From contig JAURHQ010000020.1 of assembly GCA_030833185.1 (NCBI GenBank), positions 1 to 32,563 of the forward strand: a stretch of DNA of 32,563 nt, written 5' to 3'. The position numbers and the translations under genes were made by a program. Source of the DNA: Gammaproteobacteria bacterium. Its GTDB lineage: Bacteria > Pseudomonadota > Gammaproteobacteria > Ga0077536. The notes beneath the pieces are model-generated. The model worked only from the letters and a program-made list of their open reading frames with translations, searched no databases and had not been told where the DNA came from. Position 1 is the stretch's first letter; each line of letters starts with the position of its first letter. Shown here piece by piece: positions 13,300 through 23,544 of the stretch.

Positions 13300-15582
13300 T
13301 CATCTGCCCGTTTGATGCCAGTAGCGTTTGGCCTGCGCGCGATAGGCATCGACCGTCAGGCCGGGCGGACCCAGTTGCAGGCGGAGCGCCCCGGACTCGC
13401 GGGTGTCAACGATTGTGATCCCACGCTGCGCGTAGCGCGCCAACACCGCCGGCGCCGGCTGCCCGAAGCGGTTGAGATAGCCAACGGACAGCAGTGCGAC
13501 CTGTGGTCGCACCGCATCCAGCAAGGCCGCCGAGGACGAAGACAGGCTGCCGTGATGCGGCACCAGCAAGACGTCGGCGCGCAGGGCATCCGGTCGTCGC
13601 AGCAGCTGCGCCTCGGCGGCCTGCTCGATGTCGGCCGTGAGCAGCAGACGCTGCGCCCCGGCGCCGATTCGCAGCACGCAGGAGGCGTCGTTTTCGCTGC
13701 TGCCCGGCGGCGCGCGTGAAGGCGGATGCAGGATTTCGAAGTCGACCCCCTCCCACCTCCAGCGCTGACCCGCCGTGCAGCGCTCAACCGGTCCGTCCCA
13801 ACGATGTTGCGGGCTTAGCATCAGGGACGTCACGGGCACATCGCGCAGGATGGTTCCGAGCCCCCCGGCGTGGTCCGCGTCGGCGTGGCTGACGATCAGG
13901 CGATCAATCCGGTGATGACCGCGATGACGCAACCAGGGCAGCACGACGTCTTCCCCCGCGTCGCGACCGCCGTAGGTCTTTGGCCCGGCATCAAACAGCA
14001 GCAGGTGGCGATGCGTCTCAACGGCCACCGCCAACCCCTGTCCCACATCGAGGACGGTCACCGCAACGCTGCCCGCCGGCGGACGGGGCAAGGGCCAAAC
14101 GCTGCCAATCCCCAGCAGGCATAGCGCAAACCACCAGCGCCGGCGACCCAGCGGCAGCATCAGCGCGCCCAGTCCGAGCACCCCCAGCAAGGCCTCGGGC
14201 ACCGACGGCACGCGGTCAACGACGAGCGGCGGCGCGGAGTCGGCCAGCCAGCGCAAGCCGGCCCACACCAGCAGCCATAGCTCACCGGCACCTTGCCAGC
14301 AGGCCTCGGCCGCCGCTGGCCACCAGGGCGAGAACGCAATGCCGGTCAGCACCATCGGCACCACGCCCCAGGTCACCAGTGGCACGAGCAGCGCGTTGGC
14401 CAGCGGCGACGTCCAGGCCACTAGCGGACTGACGGTGGCGAGCAGCGGCGCAAGCAGTACCGCCAGCCACAGATGCGCGCCTAGCCAGCCCGCCAGCGCG
14501 CCGGTCTGCCGATGCACCGCCCCGACCATGACCAGCACAGCGAGCGCCCCGAAGCTGAGCCAGAAACTGCTGCTCAGGCTGGCCAGCGGATCCATCGCCA
14601 GGACCAGCGCCAAGGCAACCAGCAGTCCGTCGCCATCCAGCAGCCGATGCCCGCGCCAGCGACGCACCGCCATGCAGGCCAGCATGAGGACCGAGCGCTG
14701 GGTGGGCACCGTCCAGCCGGCGAGCACGGCATAGCCGGTCGCCGCGATGAGACCGCTCAGCAAGCCGAGGCGCGGTGCGGCCTGATGGCAGCCCGGCACC
14801 AGCCCCAGCCCGCGCCGGACCAGCACCCACATCGCCAGCGCCACCATCGAGACGTGCAGCCCGGAGATCGACACCATGTGGGTGGTGCCGGTCGCCCGCA
14901 GCACCGCCCACTGGCGGTCGTTCAGACGCGCCTGCTCCCCCACCGCCAAGGCCGACAAAATGCCGGCCACTTCCCCGCCCGGCACGGCGGCGGTAATCCG
15001 GGCGGCGAGCGTCGCCCGGGCCGCGTCAGTCGCGCCCGCAAGCCCGCCGGGTCCGCAATGATTGGCCGGGTGCGCAATGACCTGTCCCTGGGCATCGATG
15101 CCGGCGGCAAACAGCCAGCGCTCATAGTCGAAACCACCGGGATTAAGCGCCCCACGCGGACGCCGCAAGCGAACATACAGCCTGCAATATTGACCGGGGG
15201 CCGGCGTGATGGCGGCGTCCTGCACCGACAGCGACAGCCGTCGCAGGGCGTTGGGCGCGGGGCGTCGGTCCTGCCGGACGGCAGCGACCTGCAGTTCAAA
15301 ACGCAGCCGCGGGGGATCGCTGCGGCTTAGCCCAATGATACGTCCCTCGACCTGCAGCGCTTCATCCTCAAGCCTCAAGGGCAACTGCGCGGCGAGCCCG
15401 ACCTGGCCCTGCCACACCGCCCAGCTGAGACCCATCAGACCGGCCGCCAAGGCAGGGCAGGCGCGACGACAGGCCCACAGCGCCACAAGCAGCGGCAGAC
15501 ACAACCAGCCCGGCGCGGGCAAGGCCGGCCAGAGTTGGACCAGCAGCACGCCGGTCACGAAGGCAGCAAGCAAGCGGCGCAT
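13300..15582 (-). CDS. comEC: DNA internalization competence protein ComEC/Rec2
   Basis: 760 aa; TTHMVSISGLHVSMVA (competence domain); C-terminal metallo-beta-lactamase domain (DVGQGLAVAVETHRHLLLFDAGP, VSHADADHAGG, LLVPHHGS). Confidence 0.94.
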   Translation of the reverse strand: MRRLLAAFVTGVLLVQLWPALPAPGWLCLPLLVALWACRRACPALAAGLMGLSWAVWQGQVGLAAQLPLRLEDEALQVEGRIIGLSRSDPPRLRFELQVAAVRQDRRPAPNALRRLSLSVQDAAITPAPGQYCRLYVRLRRPRGALNPGGFDYERWLFAAGIDAQGQVIAHPANHCGPGGLAGATDAARATLAARITAAVPGGEVAGILSALAVGEQARLNDRQWAVLRATGTTHMVSISGLHVSMVALAMWVLVRRGLGLVPGCHQAAPRLGLLSGLIAATGYAVLAGWTVPTQRSVLMLACMAVRRWRGHRLLDGDGLLVALALVLAMDPLASLSSSFWLSFGALAVLVMVGAVHRQTGALAGWLGAHLWLAVLLAPLLATVSPLVAWTSPLANALLVPLVTWGVVPMVLTGIAFSPWWPAAAEACWQGAGELWLLVWAGLRWLADSAPPLVVDRVPSVPEALLGVLGLGALMLPLGRRRWWFALCLLGIGSVWPLPRPPAGSVAVTVLDVGQGLAVAVETHRHLLLFDAGPKTYGGRDAGEDVVLPWLRHRGHHRIDRLIVSHADADHAGGLGTILRDVPVTSLMLSPQHRWDGPVERCTAGQRWRWEGVDFEILHPPSRAPPGSSENDASCVLRIGAGAQRLLLTADIEQAAEAQLLRRPDALRADVLLVPHHGSLSSSSAALLDAVRPQVALLSVGYLNRFGQPAPAVLARYAQRGITIVDTRESGALRLQLGPPGLTVDAYRAQAKRYWHQTGR

Positions 15583-15727
15583 GGTTCATCCTTGAACGCG
15601 GCCATGAGGACGATAAGCACGGCGCGATTCCTGCGCCCCGGCTTCGCTGGCTATGATACCCATCCACCCGCCGCCTGAAAGGACGGTCCGGAGCCGTGCA
15701 AACGCGGCACCGGCCCACAAGCACTGC

Positions 15728-16252
15728 ATGAGCCTACGTCGTCATCTGGAGAAGCGCCTGCCGCAGCGCGAAGCGCTAAGCAACAGCCGCTGGCTGCGCC
15801 GCTTCGCGCACCTGCTGCACGAGCCGAGGCTGTGGCATTTCGGCAGGCGCAGCGTGGCGCGCTCGGCCGGCTATGGGTTTGCGCTGGCGTTCTTCCCTAT
15901 TCCCATCCACATGCTGTTGGTGTTCCCGCTGGCGTGGTTGCGGCGCCTCAACCTGCCGGTGGTGGTGGGCGCGCTATGGATTACCAACCCGGTGACCTGG
16001 GTGCCCTTCTTCTACTTTGCCTACCGGGTGGGTTTGCTGCTGACCGGCGAGGCCGCGCAGCCGGCCGACGCGCTGCCGCTGGCGGCCGACTGGGCAAGTA
16101 TCCGGGCCGTGCTCGACCAGATCTGGTTGCCACTGTGTCTGGGATCGCTGATTTGCGGCGTGGTGGCCGGCTTGCTGGGCTATGCGGTGATCGACGGGCT
16201 GTGGCGACTCAGCATCATGCGCCGCTGGCGCGCGCGCCACGCGCGCCCCTGA
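15728..16252 (+). CDS. DUF2062 domain membrane protein
   Basis: MSLRRHLEKRLPQREAL...GYGFALAFFPIPIHMLLVFPLAWLRRLNLPVVVGALWITNPVTWVPFFYFAYRVG; ATG at 15728 preferred to 15653. Confidence 0.88.
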   Translation: MSLRRHLEKRLPQREALSNSRWLRRFAHLLHEPRLWHFGRRSVARSAGYGFALAFFPIPIHMLLVFPLAWLRRLNLPVVVGALWITNPVTWVPFFYFAYRVGLLLTGEAAQPADALPLAADWASIRAVLDQIWLPLCLGSLICGVVAGLLGYAVIDGLWRLSIMRRWRARHARP

Positions 16253-16260
16253 GCGTCTGC

Positions 16261-16953
16261 TCAGGCGGCTTCGAGCCGCCCGTCGACCAGCCGCACCACG
16301 CGATCCATGCTGGCCGCAATGGCCAAATCGTGCGTGACCAACACCAGCGCGGTGCCTTCTTCCTGCTTCAGTTCCAGCATCGCCTGCAGCGTGCTGGCGG
16401 CGGTCGCGGCGTCCAGATTGCCGGTGGGCTCGTCGGCCAGCACGCAGGCCGGACGCATCACCAGCGCGCGGGCGATTGCCACCCGTTGACGCTCGCCGCC
16501 TGACAGCTCGGCCGGCCGATGGGCGAGCCGCGGCGCCAGGCCCACGCGCGTCAGCAGGGCGCGCGCCCGCGCCTCGGCCGCCGCCACGCTGGCGCCCCCG
16601 ATCAGCATCGGCAAGGCGACGTTCTCCAGCGCCGAGAACTCCGGCAGTAGATGGTGAAACTGATACACGAAGCCGAGCAGCCGGTTGCGCGCCAGACCAC
16701 GCCGGGTTTCGTTCATCCCGGCCAGGTCTTCACCCTGCAAAAGCACCTGTCCGGCGCTGGGCAGTTCCAGCCCGCCCAGCAGATGCAGCAGCGTGCTCTT
16801 GCCCGAGCCCGAGGCGCCGAGAATCGCCACGCTTTCGCCGGCCTCGACCGTGAAATCGAGCCCTTTCAGCACGCTCACCTGCAGCGCGCCGTCGATATAG
16901 GTTTTGACCAGTCCCAGCGCGCGCAGGGCGGGCACAGCAAGCACGTCATTCAT
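16261..16953 (-). CDS. lolD: Lipoprotein-releasing ABC transporter ATP-binding protein LolD
   Basis: [46 protein letters not shown]. Confidence 0.95.
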   Translation of the reverse strand: MNDVLAVPALRALGLVKTYIDGALQVSVLKGLDFTVEAGESVAILGASGSGKSTLLHLLGGLELPSAGQVLLQGEDLAGMNETRRGLARNRLLGFVYQFHHLLPEFSALENVALPMLIGGASVAAAEARARALLTRVGLAPRLAHRPAELSGGERQRVAIARALVMRPACVLADEPTGNLDAATAASTLQAMLELKQEEGTALVLVTHDLAIAASMDRVVRLVDGRLEAA

Positions 16954-18190
16954 GGCGTAAGGCCTCGGCAGGACGGATACGGCTGGCGCGCCACGCGGGG
17001 TACAGCGGTGCCAGCAGGCACAGCACGGTGGCGGTCAGCAGGGCAATTACCACGTCTGCGACTTCCAGCTGCGAGGGAATGCGGCTGATGTAATAGACGT
17101 CGGGCGAGAGAATATGAAAGCCAAACGCGCGCTCGAGGGTGCTGACTATCGTCTCCACATGCAGCGCCAGCGTGACGCCCAGGGTGCCGCCAATGGCCAC
17201 CCCGGCCAGCCCGATGATGGCGCCCTGAGTCATAAAAACGCGCAACAGTCGCCGCGGCGTAAGGCCCAGCGTGGCGAGGACCGCGATTTCGGTCTGCTTC
17301 TCGCCCACCACCATCACCAGCGTCGACACCAGATTGAAGGCCGCGACGGCGACGCTCAGCAGCATGATCACGAACATCACGATTTTTTCGGTCTGCAAGG
17401 CCCGAAACAGATTGGTATGCAGCATGGTCCAGTCGCGCACGCGGAGCTCGCCCAGCTGCGGCGCCAGCCCGGCCGCGATTCGGGGCGCGTCAAACGGCTC
17501 GGCCAGTCTGGCGCGCCAGCCGCTCATCCGCCCGTCGGTGCGAAACACCCGCGCGGCGTCGGCCAGCGCAACAAATGCCGTGGCTTCGTCGTATTCCTGC
17601 ACGCCGGCTTCAAAAATGCCGGCCACCGTGAAGGACTTGAGCCGCGGCAACACGCCGGCGGCGGTGCGCATGGGTTCCGGCAAGACCAGCGTGACCCGAT
17701 CGCCCAACCCCACCCGCAGGCTGTTGGCGAGACCGCGCCCCAGAACAATGTTGAACGTCGACGGCCGCAAGGCGGCGAAATCGCCCTGCGCCAGCGTGGT
17801 GTGGATGCGGGTGACCTGCGCCTCAAGGCCGGGCTCGACGCCCACTACCCGCACGCCCTGCACGTCGCCCGCATGGGTCAGCAAGGCTTCGGCGGTGATG
17901 TACGGCGCCAGCGCCAGCACGCCGGGGGTCTGCGCGATCAGCTGGTCGAGCCGGGCTTCGTCGCGCACCCAGCCGGCCGTGCTGTCGATGGTCAAATGGG
18001 CGGACATGCCGAGCAGCCGGTCGCGGAGCTCGCGCTCGAAACCGTTCATGATCGACAGTATGGTGATGAGCGAGGCGATGCCGAGCGCTACCCCGCCGAT
18101 CGAGATGGCGGCAATCAACGAAACGAAGCGCGTTCGGCGGCGCGCCCGTGTATACCGCCAACCGATGAAGGCTTCGACAGGAGTGAACAT
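16946..18190 (-). CDS. lolC: Lipoprotein-releasing ABC transporter permease, LolC/LolE family
   Basis: [55 protein letters not shown]; FtsX-like C-terminus; overlaps lolD. Confidence 0.93.
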   Translation of the reverse strand: MFTPVEAFIGWRYTRARRRTRFVSLIAAISIGGVALGIASLITILSIMNGFERELRDRLLGMSAHLTIDSTAGWVRDEARLDQLIAQTPGVLALAPYITAEALLTHAGDVQGVRVVGVEPGLEAQVTRIHTTLAQGDFAALRPSTFNIVLGRGLANSLRVGLGDRVTLVLPEPMRTAAGVLPRLKSFTVAGIFEAGVQEYDEATAFVALADAARVFRTDGRMSGWRARLAEPFDAPRIAAGLAPQLGELRVRDWTMLHTNLFRALQTEKIVMFVIMLLSVAVAAFNLVSTLVMVVGEKQTEIAVLATLGLTPRRLLRVFMTQGAIIGLAGVAIGGTLGVTLALHVETIVSTLERAFGFHILSPDVYYISRIPSQLEVADVVIALLTATVLCLLAPLYPAWRASRIRPAEALRHE

Positions 18191-18253
18191 GTGTCGCGAT
18201 TATAGCCATGGCTGTCGCCCAGCGGCGGCGTCCTTCGTGAGCCGGCCGCAAGC

Positions 18254-18913
18254 ATGAGGCTGCTTGCGCTGGAAACCGCGACCGATGCCTGCTCCGTCGC
18301 GCTGCGGCTGGACGGAGAAATCCTGCAACAGTTTGAGCTCGCGCCCCAGCGGCACACCGAACTGCTGCTGCCGATGGTGGCGGCGCTGTGCGCCGAGGCC
18401 GGGTGTTCACTCGGGAGCCTCGACGCCATCGCGGTGTCGGTCGGGCCGGGGGCCTTCACCGGGGTGCGGGTCGCCTCGGCGCTGGCGCAGGGCCTCGCGC
18501 TGGCGCACGGCCTGCCGGTAACCGCGGTCTCGACGCTGGCCGCGCTGGCGGTGGGTGGCCATCGGCTCAGCGGCGTCGCGCACTGGCTGGTGGCGCAGGA
18601 TGCGCGCCGCCAGGAGCTGTACTGGGCGCATTACGAAATCCTCGATCAGGGCGACGTCCTGGCGCTCACACCCGAGCAGGTCAGCCCGCCGTCACGCCTG
18701 TGTCTGCCCGCGGCGGCGGATTGGGGCATTGCCGGGAGCGGCTGGGCGGTGCACGGGGGTGAGATTGCCGACGGGTTTCACGCGGCCAGACCGGTCACGC
18801 TGGTCTTTCCCGAGGCGCAGGATGTGGCCGCACTGGGCGCCCGGCAGGCGGCCGCCGGCCAACTCGCCTCGCCCGAGCACCTGGCCCCGGTCTATCTGCG
18901 GCCGGCGGTGTAG
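18254..18913 (+). CDS. tsaB: tRNA threonylcarbamoyladenosine biosynthesis protein TsaB
   Basis: LLALETATDACSVAL, HTELLLPMV, SVGPGAFTGVRVASALAQGLALA. Confidence 0.95.
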   Translation: MRLLALETATDACSVALRLDGEILQQFELAPQRHTELLLPMVAALCAEAGCSLGSLDAIAVSVGPGAFTGVRVASALAQGLALAHGLPVTAVSTLAALAVGGHRLSGVAHWLVAQDARRQELYWAHYEILDQGDVLALTPEQVSPPSRLCLPAAADWGIAGSGWAVHGGEIADGFHAARPVTLVFPEAQDVAALGARQAAAGQLASPEHLAPVYLRPAV

Positions 18914-19018
18914 GCGCGCGGCCCCGGGGCAAATTTCCTAAGGCCCTGATCCGGCAAGTTTTCGTCGACTTATCCCCAGTTTTTACCCATCTTTTAGCCA
19001 GCCCATCCCCGCGCTGAT

Positions 19019-19066
19019 GCACAGTATCTAGTGGTCAGCGGCTTGCGTGACCACATGTGCTTGTGG
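19019..19066 (+). promoter_or_regulatory. Putative tandem NrdR boxes upstream of nrdA
   Basis: GCACAGTATCTAGTGG (19019-19034) matches acaCwAtATcTwGtgt at about 13/16; CCACATGTGCTTGTGG (19051-19066) at about 10/16; start-to-start spacing 32 bp. Confidence 0.7.
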
Positions 19067-19172
19067 TGTCATAGCCTTGCCCGTCGAACCCGGCCTCAGC
19101 CGTCCGCGATCCGGGTAACGAGCCGCTCAACAACACCCAGCCGCACTGGGCATCCGTGTCGGAGAACACAGC

Positions 19173-22061
19173 ATGGACCTCGAAAATTCAGCAGTTTCCA
19201 GGCGTGAAAACGCCACCCGTTGGTCCGCAGAAGAGAATCAGGCCGCCTCGCCGGCCGAACTCGCCGCCACCGCGCCGGGCGAGTTCAAGGTCATTCGCCG
19301 TAATGGCAAGGTCACGGTGTTTGATGGCGACAAAATCAAGATCGCCATTACCAAGGCCTTCCTCGCCGTTGAAGGCGGCAACGCCGCGGCCTCTTCCCGC
19401 ATTCACGAGACGGTCGATGTGTTGACCGACAGCGTGGTGCGCGCGATCACCCGCCGCATGCCGGCCGGTGGCGCTGTCCATATCGAAGACATTCAGGACC
19501 AGGTCGAACTCGCGCTGATGCGCGGGGGCGAACACAAAGTGGCCCGCTCCTACGTGCTGTATCGCGAGGAGCGCGCCCGCGAACGCCAGAAAAAACAGGA
19601 ACAGGTGCTGGGCGAAATCCAGCGGCCGAGCCTGCAGGTCACCCGTGCCGACGGCACGCGCGTGCCGCTGGACGAAGTGCGCCTGCGCCGGATTGTGGAC
19701 GAAGCCTGTCAGGGCATCGCCAATACCGAAGCGACGGCGATCCTCGAAGAAACCACCCGCTCGCTGTTCGACGGCGTGGCCGAGGACGATGTCTCCAAGG
19801 CGCTGGTCATGAGCGCGCGCATGTACATCGAGCGCGAGCCCAACTACAGCCTGGTGGCCGCCCGCCTCCTGATGGATTCGTTCCGGCAGGAAGCGCTGAG
19901 CTTCATCGGCAACCACGCTGACGCCGCCACCCAAAATGAAATGACGGAGCGCTATCCACATTACTTCGAGGCTTACATCAAGCGCGCGATCGATCTGGAA
20001 CTGATGGATCCACGGCTGGGTAACTTCGACCTCAAGCGGCTGGGTGCCGCCATCGAGGCGAACCGCGATTTCCAGTTCAACTACCTCGGTCTGCAAACGC
20101 TTTACGATCGCTACTTCCTGCAGAGCGACGGCACGCGCTTTGAATTGCCGCAGGCGTTCTTCATGCGCGTCGCGATGGGCTTGGCAATCAACGAAATCGA
20201 GCCGGAAACCTGGGCGATCGAGTTCTATCACCTGCTCTCCACCTTCGATTTCATGAGCAGCACGCCGACCCTGTTCAACTCCGGCACGCTGCGCCCGCAG
20301 CTGTCGTCCTGCTACCTGACCACCGTGCCCGACGATCTGGACGGCATCTTCGGCGCGGTGCGCGACAACGCCCTGCTGTCGAAATTCGCCGGCGGGCTGG
20401 GCAACGACTGGACGCAGGTCCGCGGCATGGGCGCTCACATCAAGGGCACCAACGGCAAGTCGCAGGGCGTCGTGCCTTTCCTGAAGGTTGCGAACGACAC
20501 CGCGGTGGCGGTCAACCAGGGCGGCAAGCGCAAGGGCGCGGTCTGCGCGTATCTGGAAACCTGGCATATCGACATCGAAGAGTTCATCGAACTGCGCAAG
20601 AACACCGGCGACGACCGCCGCCGTACGCACGACATGAACACCGCCAACTGGGTGCCCGATCTGTTCATGCAGCGGGTGTGTGAAGACGGCGAATGGACGC
20701 TGTTCTCGCCGGACGATGTGCCGGACCTGCACGATGCTTTCGGCGAAGACTTCGCCCGCCGCTACGCGGTGCACGAGGCGCGCGCGGAACGCGGCGAAAT
20801 CCGCAACCACCGCAAACTGCGGGCGCAGGACCTGTGGCGCAAGATGCTCGGCATGCTCTATGAAACGGGCCACCCGTGGATCGCCTTCAAAGACCCCTGC
20901 AACCTGCGCTCGCCGCAGCAGCACGTGGGCGTTGTCCACAGTTCCAACCTGTGCACGGAAATTACGCTGAACACCTCGGCCGGTCAGGAAATCGCCGTGT
21001 GTAACCTGGGCTCGGTCAACCTGGCCCAGCACATGACCGTTGGCGGCATCGATGTGGCGAAACTCGAACGCACCATCAACACCGCGATGCGCATGCTCGA
21101 CAACGTCATCGACTACAACTTCTACAGCGTGCCGACCGCGCGGGCTTCCAACCTGCGTCACCGCCCGGTGGGTTTGGGCATCATGGGCTTCAACGACTGC
21201 CTGTATCAGCTGCGGCTGCCCTATGCCTCGCCGGAAGCGGTAGACTTCGCCGACACCTCGATGGAAGCCGTCAGCTACTTCGCGATCAAGGCCTCGACCG
21301 ACCTCGCCGCCGAACGCGGCAGCTACCCGAGCTTCAAGGGCTCGCTGTGGAGCCGTGGCATCCTGCCGATCGACTCGCTGGACTTTGTCGAACAAAGCCG
21401 GGGCAGCTACTTCGATGTCGATCGCAGCACGCGTCTGGACTGGGACGGGCTGCGGGAACGCGTACGTACGGTGGGCATGCGGAACTCCAACTGCATGGCG
21501 ATTGCCCCGACGGCGACGATTTCCAACATCTGCGGCGTTAGCCAGTCGATCGAGCCGACCTATCAGAATCTCTACGTCAAATCGAATCTCTCCGGCGAGT
21601 TCACCGTGGTCAATATGTACCTGGTGGAGGACCTGAAAGAGCGCGGACTGTGGGACGAAGTGATGGTCAACGACCTCAAGTACTACGACGGCAGCGTGGC
21701 GCAAATCGACCGCGTGCCGCGCGACCTGCAGGCGCTGTATGCGACCTCGTTCGAAGTCGACCCGCGCTGGCTGGTGGAAGCCGGTTCGCGCCGCCAGAAA
21801 TGGCTGGACCAGGCGCAGTCGCTCAATCTCTACATGGCAGAGCCCAGCGGCGCGAAGCTGGACAACCTCTACAAGCTGGCCTGGGTACGGGGACTTAAAA
21901 CCACCTACTACCTGCGCACCATGGGCGCGACCCACGTCGAGAAGAGCACCTTGAAAGACGGCAAGCTCAACGCCGTGCAGCAGGCGCCGGCGATCAGCGC
22001 GGAGGCCACGGCCCCCAAGGTCTGCCTGATTACCGACCCCGACTGCGAAGCCTGTCAGTAA
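19173..22061 (+). CDS. nrdA: Class Ia ribonucleotide reductase alpha subunit with two N-terminal ATP-cone domains
   Basis: 962 aa; FKVIRRNGKVTVFDGDKIKIAITKAF and SLQVTRADGTRVPLDEVRLRRIVDEAC ATP cones; catalytic NLCTEITLNTSAGQEIAVCNLGSVNL; redox tail CLITDPDCEACQ. Confidence 0.97.
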   Translation: MDLENSAVSRRENATRWSAEENQAASPAELAATAPGEFKVIRRNGKVTVFDGDKIKIAITKAFLAVEGGNAAASSRIHETVDVLTDSVVRAITRRMPAGGAVHIEDIQDQVELALMRGGEHKVARSYVLYREERARERQKKQEQVLGEIQRPSLQVTRADGTRVPLDEVRLRRIVDEACQGIANTEATAILEETTRSLFDGVAEDDVSKALVMSARMYIEREPNYSLVAARLLMDSFRQEALSFIGNHADAATQNEMTERYPHYFEAYIKRAIDLELMDPRLGNFDLKRLGAAIEANRDFQFNYLGLQTLYDRYFLQSDGTRFELPQAFFMRVAMGLAINEIEPETWAIEFYHLLSTFDFMSSTPTLFNSGTLRPQLSSCYLTTVPDDLDGIFGAVRDNALLSKFAGGLGNDWTQVRGMGAHIKGTNGKSQGVVPFLKVANDTAVAVNQGGKRKGAVCAYLETWHIDIEEFIELRKNTGDDRRRTHDMNTANWVPDLFMQRVCEDGEWTLFSPDDVPDLHDAFGEDFARRYAVHEARAERGEIRNHRKLRAQDLWRKMLGMLYETGHPWIAFKDPCNLRSPQQHVGVVHSSNLCTEITLNTSAGQEIAVCNLGSVNLAQHMTVGGIDVAKLERTINTAMRMLDNVIDYNFYSVPTARASNLRHRPVGLGIMGFNDCLYQLRLPYASPEAVDFADTSMEAVSYFAIKASTDLAAERGSYPSFKGSLWSRGILPIDSLDFVEQSRGSYFDVDRSTRLDWDGLRERVRTVGMRNSNCMAIAPTATISNICGVSQSIEPTYQNLYVKSNLSGEFTVVNMYLVEDLKERGLWDEVMVNDLKYYDGSVAQIDRVPRDLQALYATSFEVDPRWLVEAGSRRQKWLDQAQSLNLYMAEPSGAKLDNLYKLAWVRGLKTTYYLRTMGATHVEKSTLKDGKLNAVQQAPAISAEATAPKVCLITDPDCEACQ

Positions 22062-22100
22062 GGCCGGCGCTTTAACAAGATAACGCTGAAGGAATACCTG

Positions 22101-23333
22101 ATGTTGCTATGGGATGATCCGATCGGACAACTGAAGTCGCGCGCCCCGCGCGCGACCGAGCCCGGCCTGCTGGCGACGCAGGTGCTGGAAACTATTGAGA
22201 CACCAGCGCCGGTGGTCACACCGGCCGCGGTGCTGGACACCACGCCCCCGGCAGCGGCGCCCGAGTCAACGGCCAGCACGCATGCCGCGGGTCTGGAGCA
22301 GGTTGAATTTGGCGCCCGCCGTCTGGCGGTCGACGACAAGCAAATGATCAACTGCCGGGCGGACCTCAATCAGCTCGTGCCGTTCAAGTACAAGTGGGCC
22401 TGGCAGAAGTATCTCAATGCCTGCGCCAACCACTGGATGCCGCAAGAAATCAACATGAATGCGGACGTCTCGCTGTGGAAAAGCCGTGATGGCCTGACCG
22501 AGGACGAGCGCCTGATCATCAAGCGCAACCTGGGTTTCTTCTCCACCGCCGACTCGCTGGTCGCGAACAATCTGGTGCTGGCGGTGTACCGCCACATCAC
22601 CAACCCGGAATGCCGCCAGTACCTGCTGCGTCAGGCCTTTGAAGAAGCGCTGCACACCCACGCCTACCAGTACTGCATTGAAAGTCTGGGGCTGGATGAA
22701 GCCGAAATCTTCAACATGTATCGCGAGATCCCGGCGGTGCACGACAAGGCCTCCTGGGCCCTGCGCTTCACCGAAAGTCTGGGCGACCCGACCTTCAGCA
22801 CCGGCACCACCGCCGCCGACCAGCGGCTGCTGCGCGACCTGATCGCGTTCTATGTGGTGTTTGAAGGCATCTTCTTCTACGTCGGCTTTGTGCAGGTGCT
22901 GTCGATGGGTCGCCGGAACAAGATGACCGGCGTTGCCGAGCAGTTCCAGTACATCCTGCGCGACGAGTCCATGCACATGAACTTCGGCATCGACGTCATC
23001 AACCAGATCAAGGTCGAGAACCCGCAGCTGTGGACCGAGCAGTTCCAGCGCGACATCGCGGAGCTGATTGACGACGCCATCAAGCTCGAACTGCGCTATG
23101 CGCAGGACACCATGCCGCGCGGCGTGCTGGGGCTGAACGTCAACATGTTTGAAGAATATCTGCACTACATCGCCAACCGGCGCTGCGCCCAGATTGGTCT
23201 GGCCGAGCAGTATCCGGGGGCCAACAACCCGTTCCCGTGGATGAGCGAACTCATCGACCTGAAGAAGGAGAAGAACTTCTTCGAGACGCGCGTCACGGAA
23301 TATCAGACAGGCGGCGCACTTAGCTGGGACTAA
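22101..23333 (+). CDS. nrdB: Ribonucleotide reductase beta subunit
   Basis: 410 aa; [32 protein letters not shown] metal-site motifs; follows nrdA. Confidence 0.97.
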   Translation: MLLWDDPIGQLKSRAPRATEPGLLATQVLETIETPAPVVTPAAVLDTTPPAAAPESTASTHAAGLEQVEFGARRLAVDDKQMINCRADLNQLVPFKYKWAWQKYLNACANHWMPQEINMNADVSLWKSRDGLTEDERLIIKRNLGFFSTADSLVANNLVLAVYRHITNPECRQYLLRQAFEEALHTHAYQYCIESLGLDEAEIFNMYREIPAVHDKASWALRFTESLGDPTFSTGTTAADQRLLRDLIAFYVVFEGIFFYVGFVQVLSMGRRNKMTGVAEQFQYILRDESMHMNFGIDVINQIKVENPQLWTEQFQRDIAELIDDAIKLELRYAQDTMPRGVLGLNVNMFEEYLHYIANRRCAQIGLAEQYPGANNPFPWMSELIDLKKEKNFFETRVTEYQTGGALSWD

Positions 23334-23382
23334 TTGGGCATTAGACCAGACCTCCACGCATGGAGCTAAGCTGCGTTGCATT

Positions 23383-23425
23383 GGTCGGCGGCCGGTAACC
23401 CCGGTCGCCGACCTTTCTTATTCTC
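23383..23425 (+). terminator. Rho-independent-type terminator downstream of nrdB
   Basis: GGTCGGCGGCCGG-TAAC-CCCGGTCGCCGACC stem followed by TTTCTTATT. Confidence 0.75.
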
Positions 23426-23482
23426 TGCCGGCTCATCAGTAGCCGAGCTTCCAAAATCCTCGATTTCCCGGCTTAAAAACAC

Positions 23483-23515
23483 AAAAAAAAGCGCGACCCC
23501 ATGACAGGGTCGCGC
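23483..23515 (-). terminator. Rho-independent terminator for the MCP gene
   Basis: On the minus strand GGCGCGACCCTGTCATGGGGTCGCGCTTTTTTTT. Confidence 0.85.
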
Positions 23516-23544
23516 CTTGAGACGCGGCAATCCTCGCCTGCGGA

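Noticed and set aside
17114-18205. 363-aa and overlapping 328-aa plus-strand ORFs
   Set aside because: Antisense to lolC, Arg/Gln/His- or Ser/Thr-rich; shadow ORFs.
19188-21935. 915-aa minus-strand ORF
   Set aside because: Entirely antisense to nrdA, which has unambiguous homology; shadow ORF from codon bias.
22266-23381. 371-aa minus-strand ORF
   Set aside because: Antisense to nrdB; low-complexity Val/His/Gln-rich shadow ORF.
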